Shown here: positions 1 through 4,688 of the stretch, piece after piece
Numbering within the stretch: the first letter of the stretch is position 1
Layout of the letters: each line of letters starts with the position of its first letter
NCBI GenBank assembly: GCA_900751995.1
Contig: CAADTP010000054.1
Coordinates: forward strand, 1 to 10,480
Length of the DNA stretch: 10,480 nt
From: Lachnospiraceae bacterium
GTDB lineage: Bacteria; Bacillota; Clostridia; Lachnospirales; Lachnospiraceae
Reading direction: 5' to 3'
The notes under the pieces: model-generated
Told to the model about the DNA's origin: nothing
Database searches by the model: none
Seen by the model: the letters and a program-made list of their open reading frames with translations, nothing else
Program-made: the position numbers and the translations under genes

Positions 1-478
1 AAAGCTTGCACGGGAACAGCGGAAACTGTCCAGATGCCAGAGAGGCAGTCGGAATTATGAAAAACAGAAGAAACGGGTTGCGCTGTGTCATGAAAAGATT
101 CGAAATCAGAGAAAAGATTTCCAGCATAAACTCAGTGCAGGTCTTGCAGAGAACTACGATGCAGTATGCGTGGAAGACCTGGATCTGAAAGGCATGGCAG
201 GAGGACTTCATTTTGGGAAAGGTATATATGATAATGGATATGGCCTGTTTCTGTCTATGCTGGAATATAAACTGGAGGAACGCGGAAAATATCTGATCAA
301 AGTAAATCGTTATTTCGCATCCAGTAAGATATGCAGTGCATGCGGAAAGAAAAAAGCAGGATTGTCTTTATCTGAAAGGATTTATCGCTGTGAATGTGGA
401 AACAAAATGGATCGTGATGTAAATGCAGCAGTGAACATCATGAATGAGGGAAAAAGAATCTTTACAGAATGTGCATGA
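1..478 (+). CDS. tnpB: TnpB RNA-guided endonuclease (IS200/IS605 family), C-terminal part, cut by the left window edge
   Basis: The frame is open from base 2 to the TAA-less end at the TGA of 476-478, giving 158 residues with no start in the window, so the N-terminal half lies to the left. The RuvC-II region reads VCVEDLDLKGM, with the catalytic Glu at 173-175. A four-cysteine zinc ribbon follows, with CSAC at 332-343 and CEC at 389-397. The RuvC-III motif DRDVNAAVNI comes next, with Asp codons at 410-412 and 416-418. TnpB proteins are RNA-guided DNA nucleases encoded by IS605/IS1341-type elements and are ancestral to Cas12. All catalytic motifs that belong in this portion are present, so this half is intact. 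No tnpA is visible; it may lie to the left or be absent. The gene points the same way as the tail genes. Internal GTG or ATG codons such as 170 or 6 are not real starts. Confidence 0.93.
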   Translation, partial: KLAREQRKLSRCQRGSRNYEKQKKRVALCHEKIRNQRKDFQHKLSAGLAENYDAVCVEDLDLKGMAGGLHFGKGIYDNGYGLFLSMLEYKLEERGKYLIKVNRYFASSKICSACGKKKAGLSLSERIYRCECGNKMDRDVNAAVNIMNEGKRIFTECA

Positions 479-620
479 CAGCACAATAAAAAGTCCGTAT
501 CTGGACTTATAAAAATCGCGGGGCACGCGAGGATAGCTTGTAGATACTTGGCTCAGTAGAGCCATTGAGCAAGAAGCCCCCACTTCAAAATCTATGATTT
601 AAGTGGTAGGAGCATGTCAC
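479..620 (+). ncRNA. Probable omegaRNA scaffold and right end of the IS605-type element
   Basis: The stretch just after tnpB holds a series of hairpins, as expected for the RNA that guides TnpB. They are AAGTCC/GGACTT (491-496 with 503-508), TCGCG/CGCGA (516-520 with 526-530) and GGCTC/GAGCC (550-554 with 559-563). The terminal stem is CCACTT/AAGTGG (580-585 with 601-606), which encloses AAATC/GATTT (588-592 with 596-600) around a 3-nt loop and a 2-nt bulge. The last hairpin followed by GGAGCATGTCAC resembles the subterminal palindrome and cleavage end of IS200/IS605 right ends. The exact 5' end of the RNA is unknown and may lie within the tnpB 3' coding region, as in known omegaRNAs. The element boundary at about 619-620 is my estimate. 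Confidence 0.65.
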
Positions 621-640
621 CTTGATTGGTAATTTGGGAA
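621..640 (+). other. Predicted omegaRNA guide segment (DNA flanking the element's right end)
   Basis: In IS605-type systems the guide of the omegaRNA is the 16-20 nt transcribed past the right end of the element. If the end is at about 620, the guide starts with CTTGATTGGTAATTTGGGAA. It would match the empty insertion site in related prophages. Its position depends entirely on where the element end is placed. Confidence 0.4.
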
Positions 641-750
641 CACTTGATTATAGAATTGCAGACAGCAAAGAAATCATTGCATCGTATGAACGGTAGAGAG
701 ATTGTTCTACAACTTTCAGTTCTATTGATTTAATAAAAGAAGATATGGAA
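641..750. other. Gap with no recognisable gene between the insertion element and the tape measure
   Basis: The + strand is open in one frame from about 619 to a TAG at 694-696 (ending DSKEIIASYER) and again to a TGA at 793-795 (ending EWQMLFLCPE). Neither stretch has a clear start with a ribosome site, and I recognise neither. In siphophage maps the tail tube and tail assembly chaperone genes normally sit just upstream of the tape measure, so these could be the remains of one of them cut by the insertion. That is a guess. I see no convincing sigma-70 promoter here. Confidence 0.35.
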
Positions 751-782
751 AGCATTTGTCAGGAATGGCAGATGCTTTTTTT
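751..782 (+). terminator. Rho-independent terminator-like hairpin upstream of the tape measure (family copy 1)
   Basis: Arm AGCATTTGTCA (751-761) pairs with TGGCAGATGCT (766-776) in an 11-bp stem with two G-U pairs. The stem closes on a GGAA tetraloop of GNRA type and is followed by a run of T at 776-782. The stem sequence closely resembles the hairpins at 4633-4660 and 8128-8153. Confidence 0.8.
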
Positions 783-783
783 G

Positions 784-808
784 TGCCCGGAGTGATCCGG
801 GTATTTTT
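784..808 (+). terminator. Second, tandem terminator-like hairpin
   Basis: TGCCCGG (784-790) pairs with CCGGGTA (797-803), including one G-U pair, around the loop AGTGAT. Five T follow at 804-808, and another T run lies at 814-820. It directly follows the hairpin at 751-782, so transcripts arriving from the insertion element meet two stops before the tape measure. Confidence 0.6.
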
Positions 809-829
809 GTGCCTTTTTTTATGGGATTT

Positions 830-838
830 AGGGGGTGA
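830..838 (+). promoter_or_regulatory. Ribosome binding site of the tape measure gene
   Basis: AGGGGGTGA lies 5 nt before ATG 844. The alternative GTG at 835 is inside this site, so ATG 844 is the better start. Confidence 0.75.
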
Positions 839-843
839 GCCGT

Positions 844-1203
844 ATGGCAGGGAACAGAATCAGGGGGATCACTGTCGAGATTGGCGGCGATACCACGAAA
901 TTGCAGACTGCCCTGAAAGGGGTTAATACGGAAATTAGGAATACGCAGAGCCAGCTGAAAGATGTGGAGAAGCTTCTGAAGCTGGATCCGGGGAATACGG
1001 AGCTGATCGCGCAGAAGCACAGACTGCTGGCACAGGCGGTTTCTGAAACCAGGGAGAAGCTGGAGACTTTGAAGACTGCACAGCAGCAGTCGGATGAGGC
1101 ACTGCGGAACGGAACGATTTCCCAGGACCAGTATGATGCCCTGCAGAGGGAGATCATTGAGACGGAACAGAGACTGCGGAGTCTGGAAGAGCAGGCGAAC
1201 TAG
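844..1203 (+). CDS. Tape measure, N-terminal segment (ends at in-frame TAG)
   Basis: This segment is 119 residues long. It begins MAGNRIRGITVEIGGDTTKL, a typical start for Clostridia tape measures, and then runs as a long charged helix rich in Leu, Gln, Glu and Lys (about residues 20-118) that should form a coiled coil. ATG 844 is chosen over GTG 835 because the AGGGGGTGA ribosome site at 830-838 overlaps the GTG. The TAG at 1201-1203 falls between LEEQAN and SATALQK. If translated alone, the product would lack every domain needed for tail assembly. Confidence 0.75.
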   Translation: MAGNRIRGITVEIGGDTTKLQTALKGVNTEIRNTQSQLKDVEKLLKLDPGNTELIAQKHRLLAQAVSETREKLETLKTAQQQSDEALRNGTISQDQYDALQREIIETEQRLRSLEEQAN

Positions 1204-2157
1204 TCTGCGACTGCCCTGCAGAAAATCGGGGCAACCGGTGAAAAGCTGCAGACGGTTGGAAACAAGATTTCTTCTGTTGGGCAGAAGCTGCTTCCTGTGA
1301 CGGGAGTGGTGACAGGGCTTGGAACGGCGGCGGTGAAAACTGCCGCTGATTTTGACTCTGCGATGAGCAGGGTGGCGGCTGTGTCCGGGGCAACGGGATC
1401 TGATTTTGACAGCCTCCGGGATAAGGCCAGGGAGATGGGTGTCAAGACAAAGTTCTCTGCGACTGAGGCGGCGGATGCCATGAATTATATGGCTATGGCC
1501 GGATGGAAGACGGAGGATATGCTGTTCGGTATTGAAGGTGTTATGTATCTGGCTGCTGCATCAGGGGAAGATCTGGCAACGACTTCTGATATTGTGACGG
1601 ACGCGCTGACTGCAACGGATTCGGGACATTTTGCAGATGTGCTGGCGGCTGCTTCCAGTAATGCCAATACGAATGTGTCCACGATGGGCGAGACGTTCAA
1701 GTATTGTGCGCCGGTTGCGGGGGCACTGGGATTCTCGGTTGAGGACACGGTAGAAGCAATCGGTCTGATGGGGAATGCAGGTATCAAGGCTTCCCAGGCG
1801 GGTACTTCCATGCGTTCCATCATGACCAACCTGACCGGGGATGTGAAACTGTCGGGTGCGGCGATCGGGGATGTGACCATTGCTACCACGAATGCAGACG
1901 GATCCATGAGGAGCCTGTCTGCGATCCTGGCTGACTGCAGGGGAGCTTTTGCAGGAATGACGGAATATGAGAAGGCGAACAATGCGGAGGCTTTGGTTGG
2001 AAAGAATGCAATGTCAGGGTTCCTTGCACTGATGAATGCGGCTCCGGAGGATATTGAAAAGGTGTCCGGGGCAGTGAATAACTGTAAGGATGCTGCAAAG
2101 AACATGGCGGATACCATGCAGGATAATCTGGAAGGACAGCTGACTATTCTGAAGTAA
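1204..2157 (+). CDS. Tape measure, middle segment with the TP901-type minor tail domain (between the two stops)
   Basis: The open stretch holds 317 codons before the TAA at 2155-2157. It contains the most conserved part of the family: ADFDSAMSRVAAVSG near 1345-1390, then EMGVKTKFSATEAADAMNYM, and ASQAGTSMRSIMTNL near 1790-1835. These match the PhageMin_Tail / TP901 tape-measure core. No start codon near 1204 has a good ribosome site. The GTG at 1297 is simply an internal valine codon, so independent translation of this piece is doubtful. Confidence 0.7.
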   Translation, partial: SATALQKIGATGEKLQTVGNKISSVGQKLLPVTGVVTGLGTAAVKTAADFDSAMSRVAAVSGATGSDFDSLRDKAREMGVKTKFSATEAADAMNYMAMAGWKTEDMLFGIEGVMYLAAASGEDLATTSDIVTDALTATDSGHFADVLAAASSNANTNVSTMGETFKYCAPVAGALGFSVEDTVEAIGLMGNAGIKASQAGTSMRSIMTNLTGDVKLSGAAIGDVTIATTNADGSMRSLSAILADCRGAFAGMTEYEKANNAEALVGKNAMSGFLALMNAAPEDIEKVSGAVNNCKDAAKNMADTMQDNLEGQLTILK

Positions 2158-2196
2158 CAGCTTCAGGAGCTGGCGATCTCTTTCGGGGATCTGCTG

Positions 2197-3666
2197 ATGC
2201 CTGCGGTGCGTAGTATTGTTTCCGGACTGCAGGGGATGGTGAATGTGCTGAATGCCATGCCGGACGGGGTGAAACGTGTGATCATGATCGTTGCACTTCT
2301 GGCTGCGGCTCTGGGACCTGTGCTGATCATCATAGGCAAGACTCTTTCGGCCATTGGAACGATTATGACATGGGCACCGAAGCTTGCCGGTGCGATCAGT
2401 GCGGTGAAGGGTGCTTTTGCAGCACTGAGTGCTACGATGATGGCGAACCCTATTGCTATTGTGATCGCTGCCATTGCAGCTTTAGTGGCGGTGTTTATTT
2501 ATCTCTGGAATACCAATGAGGAGTTCCGGCAGTTCTGGATCAGGCTGTGGAATGAGATTAAGGAAGTCGCTGTCCAGGTATGGACGGCGGTTTCCCAGTT
2601 TCTGGTTTCTGCATGGAACGGGATCCGGAATACGGCGGTGGCTGTATGGAATGGCACCAGGGATTTCTTTTCCAGTCTGTGGGCTGGGATTAAGACGCTG
2701 TTCACAACGGTTGTCACTGCAACTTCTACTTTCCTTGTGGGAGCGTGGAATGGAGTCCGGGCAACGGTTATGGCGGTATGGAATGCGATTTCAGCATTTC
2801 TGGGTTCTGTCTGGAATGGGATTAAGTCTGTTATTACGAATGTGGTGAATGGAATCCGGACGTTTTTGCAGACATCGTGGAATGGAATCAGAACAATTAT
2901 CACTACGGTGATGAATGCGATCCGAACGGTGATTTCTACGGTATGGAATGGGATCCGCACAATTATTTCTACCGTGCTGAATGGAATCAGGGGTACTGTT
3001 AATTCCGTGTGGAACGGAATCAGGAATACCATTTCTTCTGTGGTAAACGGGATTAAGAATACGGTTTCCAGTGCTTTTAATGCCATGTGGTCCGGAATCC
3101 GGGGTACGATTTCCGGTATTTATAATACGATCCGGGATGGATTGGGAAATGCAGTGAATTATATTACAAGTCTTGCATCTGCCGGATGGCGGTGGGGCGC
3201 GGATATTATCAATGGTATTGTGAATGGAATCCGGAGCTGTATTGGTGCGGTTGCCAATGCAGTAACGGATGTGGCAAACACGATCCGTTCCCATCTGCAT
3301 TTCTCTGTGCCGGATGAAGGACCTCTGACGGATTTCGAGAGCTGGATGCCGGACTTTATGAGCGGTCTGGCTGAGGGCATTGAGAAGAGCAGGGGCATGG
3401 TAAAGGCGGCTGTGAACAGTGTGGCTGCGGATATGGTGATTTCGCCGCAGATGGCTGTGGCAGACAGTGGTGTGATGACCGGTACGGGAACGTCCGGTGG
3501 TGCGGATCTGACAGCCGGTATTGTGGCGGCACTGAAGGATGTGCTGGGTGATCAGAAAGAACAGCAGGGGGATCTGGTGATTCCGGTTTATCTGGGAAAC
3601 CAGCTGCTGGATGAGGTGATCGTGACGGCACAGCAGAGAATGAGTCTGAGGAGCGGAGGTAGATAG
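2197..3666 (+). CDS. Tape measure, C-terminal segment with hydrophobic stretch and 11-residue repeats
   Basis: The frame is open from 2158, right after the TAA; the first ATG is at 2197, giving 489 residues. Only a weak GGGGAT lies upstream, so reinitiation would be inefficient. A hydrophobic region (residues about 25-105, including VIMIVALLAAALGPVLIII and AIVIAAIAALVAVFIYL) could form membrane helices, as is common in tape measures. WNGIR-type repeats follow (2548-3075), and then a C-terminal part containing SVPDEGPLTDFESWMPDFM. This motif recurs near the C-terminus of many siphophage tape measures. The end overlaps the ribosome site of the next gene. Confidence 0.8.
   Translation: MPAVRSIVSGLQGMVNVLNAMPDGVKRVIMIVALLAAALGPVLIIIGKTLSAIGTIMTWAPKLAGAISAVKGAFAALSATMMANPIAIVIAAIAALVAVFIYLWNTNEEFRQFWIRLWNEIKEVAVQVWTAVSQFLVSAWNGIRNTAVAVWNGTRDFFSSLWAGIKTLFTTVVTATSTFLVGAWNGVRATVMAVWNAISAFLGSVWNGIKSVITNVVNGIRTFLQTSWNGIRTIITTVMNAIRTVISTVWNGIRTIISTVLNGIRGTVNSVWNGIRNTISSVVNGIKNTVSSAFNAMWSGIRGTISGIYNTIRDGLGNAVNYITSLASAGWRWGADIINGIVNGIRSCIGAVANAVTDVANTIRSHLHFSVPDEGPLTDFESWMPDFMSGLAEGIEKSRGMVKAAVNSVAADMVISPQMAVADSGVMTGTGTSGGADLTAGIVAALKDVLGDQKEQQGDLVIPVYLGNQLLDEVIVTAQQRMSLRSGGR
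2548..3075 (+). repeat. Sixteen tandem 11-codon (33-bp) repeats within the tape measure gene
   Basis: Consensus WNGIRTxISTV. The first residues of the sixteen units read W W W W W V W W W V W M W L W V. Two further related units follow after a 4-residue insertion, at 3088-3120 and 3121-3153. Regular aromatic spacing of this kind is known in tape measure proteins and fits a repetitive helical rod. The repeats are divergent at DNA level and are not a CRISPR array. Confidence 0.85.
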
Positions 3667-3667
3667 A

Positions 3668-4030
3668 ATGGCTTTTTTTCAGTATCTTGTGTTTGACGGG
3701 GAGAACCTGCCGCTTCCGGATTCTTGTGAGGTGGAGCTGGAGGATGTGGAAGCGGATTCCGGCGGTGAAACGGAGGCAGGGACGACACAGAGGGATGTGG
3801 TGCGGCATGGCGTTGTGCGGATCCCGGTGTCGTTTTCTGTTACGGCGAAGTGGTTGAAGAAGCTGGCAGGGTATGCGAAGCTGGATAAGATCAGCGTGCA
3901 GTATTTTGATGTGGAGACATCGGAGCTGAAACTGTCAGAGATGTATGTGACTGGGTATAAGGCGAAGCTGAAAAAGGATACCAGTTATAAAGGGCTTTGG
4001 ACGGTGAGTTTTACGTTGAAGGAGATGTAG
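3668..4030 (+). CDS. Small phage tail protein, probable distal tail component
   Basis: This 120-residue protein starts MAFFQYLVFDGENLPLPDSC. The ribosome site GGAGGT (3655-3660) lies inside the end of the tape measure gene, 7 nt before ATG 3668. The protein is acidic near the N-terminus, contains a recognisable EADSGGETEAGTTQRDVVR stretch, and ends GLWTVSFTLKEM, suggesting a compact beta-rich fold. Proteins of this type sit between the tape measure and the tail-tip protein in many Clostridia prophages, where a distal tail or adaptor protein is expected. I cannot name the Pfam family with certainty. The function is inferred from position. Its last codons carry the -35 box of the promoter for the next gene. 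Confidence 0.8.
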   Translation: MAFFQYLVFDGENLPLPDSCEVELEDVEADSGGETEAGTTQRDVVRHGVVRIPVSFSVTAKWLKKLAGYAKLDKISVQYFDVETSELKLSEMYVTGYKAKLKKDTSYKGLWTVSFTLKEM

Positions 4031-4044
4031 GGAGATGGTATAAT
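4016..4044 (+). promoter_or_regulatory. Sigma-70-type promoter of the cargo gene
   Basis: TTGAAG (4016-4021), a 17-bp spacer and a perfect TATAAT (4039-4044). The -35 box overlaps the last codons of the upstream tail gene. A transcript starting near 4050-4052 gives a leader of about 28 nt before ATG 4079. It also excludes ATG 4043, which lies inside the -10 box. Confidence 0.75.
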
Positions 4045-4047
4045 GGG

Positions 4048-4054
4048 AGCATCA
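4048..4054 (+). repeat. Left copy of the 7-bp direct repeat AGCATCA flanking the cargo gene
   Basis: AGCATCA here recurs at 4633-4639, the first bases of the following terminator hairpin. The pair may mark the insertion boundaries of the low-GC cargo block. Confidence 0.4.
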
Positions 4055-4067
4055 AATCGGAATTTAC

Positions 4068-4072
4068 AGGAG
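4068..4072 (+). promoter_or_regulatory. Ribosome binding site that fixes the cargo gene start
   Basis: AGGAG lies 6 nt before ATG 4079. ATG 4043 has no such site and lies in the promoter. Confidence 0.75.
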
Positions 4073-4078
4073 AAGAAT

Positions 4079-4597
4079 ATGAAGATCATTTGGATAGATG
4101 GTACTTTTGGAATTGGAAAGTCTGCTGTTGCTGCTGCGATTGTTGAGGAAATACCACAGGCACATCTGCTTGAATTCGATGCATTGCAAGAAAAATATAA
4201 GCCAACTTCAGTTTCTGATTATTTTGGGAAAAGATATCCAGAAGCTAAAAAATATTTGGTTGATGCTCTAGTTGATGAAATAACAGAAATAATACAAGAA
4301 GGAAGTTGCGACTGTTTAGTCATTCCAGTTGCATTGATTAATGATTATTGCAATCAGAAACTTATAGATGGCTTCGCAAATATTGAGAGTCACCATTTTA
4401 TATTAACGGCCAAGAAGGAAATCCTACATCAACGCATAAATAACCAAGAAAATCGAGACATCGATTTGGCAGTAACCTATATGCCAGAGGCAACACAGTA
4501 TTTAAGTAATCACTATTATGATGCAAGCAGAATAGATACGTCTAACATGAGCATTGATAGTGTTGCAAAAGAAATAATTGAAAGCATAACTCGGTAA
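4079..4597 (+). CDS. TmrB-like P-loop ATPase/kinase (prophage cargo gene)
   Basis: This 172-residue protein starts MKIIWIDGTFGIGKSAVAAA. The Walker A motif GTFGIGKS occupies residues 8-15. The later segments LVIPVALINDYCNQKLIDGF, HHFILTAKKEILHQRI and ASRIDTSNMSIDSVAKEI line up from memory with Bacillus subtilis TmrB (VPMTIV, HHFTLMASKETLLKRL, IQTDNLSIQDVAENI). TmrB is an ATP-binding protein that gives tunicamycin resistance. The family relation is moderately secure; the substrate here is unknown. Its GC content is roughly one third in sampled lines, against about half in the neighbours, so it is a recent foreign insert. It has its own promoter and is followed by a terminator, the layout of a phage moron expressed in the lysogen. 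It is not expected to be a tail part. Confidence 0.8.
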   Translation: MKIIWIDGTFGIGKSAVAAAIVEEIPQAHLLEFDALQEKYKPTSVSDYFGKRYPEAKKYLVDALVDEITEIIQEGSCDCLVIPVALINDYCNQKLIDGFANIESHHFILTAKKEILHQRINNQENRDIDLAVTYMPEATQYLSNHYYDASRIDTSNMSIDSVAKEIIESITR

Positions 4598-4632
4598 CTT
4601 CCAGGTTGTAGTGATAAACAATAACATAACAC

Positions 4633-4665
4633 AGCATCAGTCACCTAGTTGGCTGGTGCTTTTTT
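4633..4665 (+). terminator. Rho-independent terminator-like hairpin after the cargo gene (family copy 2)
   Basis: AGCATCAGTCA (4633-4643) pairs with TGGCTGGTGCT (4650-4660), 11 bp with two G-U pairs, around the loop CCTAGT; a T run follows at 4660-4665. It lies 11 nt before the ribosome site of the tail-tip gene. It shares stem sequence and loop closure with the hairpins at 751 and 8128. Confidence 0.85.
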
Positions 4666-4675
4666 CGTGGGGAAA

Positions 4676-4684
4676 TGGAGGTGG
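4676..4684 (+). promoter_or_regulatory. Ribosome binding site that fixes the tail-tip gene start
   Basis: TGGAGGTGG ends 4 nt before ATG 4689, with the GGAGG core 7 nt before it. The upstream ATG at 4611 would place the terminator hairpin inside the coding region and has no ribosome site. Confidence 0.8.
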
Positions 4685-4688
4685 CGGG

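Larger units (their letters stand above)
844..3666 (+). pseudogene. Phage tail tape measure protein (TP901 type), interrupted by two in-frame stop codons
   Basis: Three open segments in one and the same frame join into a 941-codon tape measure: 844-1203 ending TAG, 1204-2157 ending TAA, and 2158-3666 ending TAG. The protein continues smoothly across both stops, with no frameshift or missing sequence. Order: a coiled-coil N-terminus, a TP901-type minor tail domain (PhageMin_Tail/TIGR01760 style), a hydrophobic stretch, sixteen 11-residue repeats, and a C-terminal region. The tape measure spans the tail tube and sets its length, and usually helps DNA entry. Other genes in the window end in TAA, TAG and TGA alike, so a reassigned stop codon does not explain the breaks. 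Point mutation in a decaying prophage is the simplest reading. Suppression or base-calling error remains possible. No upstream tail chaperone gene is visible. Confidence 0.85.

Noticed and set aside
6..188. A 60-residue + strand frame at the left edge
   Set aside because: It overlaps the tnpB frame in another register. The tnpB frame itself is open from base 2 and carries the conserved residues.
621..750. Possible promoter for the tape measure between the insertion element and the hairpins
   Set aside because: TTGATT/TATAGA and TTGTTC/TTTAAT pairs exist, but each has a spacing of 21 bp, and the tandem terminators lie downstream of both.
2548..3153. CRISPR-like array suggested by about 33-bp periodicity
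   Set aside because: The units are contiguous, divergent at DNA level, have no spacers and encode an 11-residue protein repeat in frame.
844..3666. Stop-codon reassignment (TAG to Gln or similar) as the cause of the broken tape measure
   Set aside because: One break is TAG and the other TAA, and TAA, TAG and TGA each end intact neighbouring genes at expected points. A recoded genome would not show this mixture.
4043..4078. Upstream start (ATG 4043) for the cargo gene
   Set aside because: This ATG is inside the TATAAT box, lacks a ribosome site, and the family's N-terminus fits ATG 4079 exactly.
4611..4688. Upstream start (ATG 4611) for the tail-tip gene
   Set aside because: The extra 26 residues would be encoded by the terminator hairpin and T run. 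ATG 4689 has a strong ribosome site.
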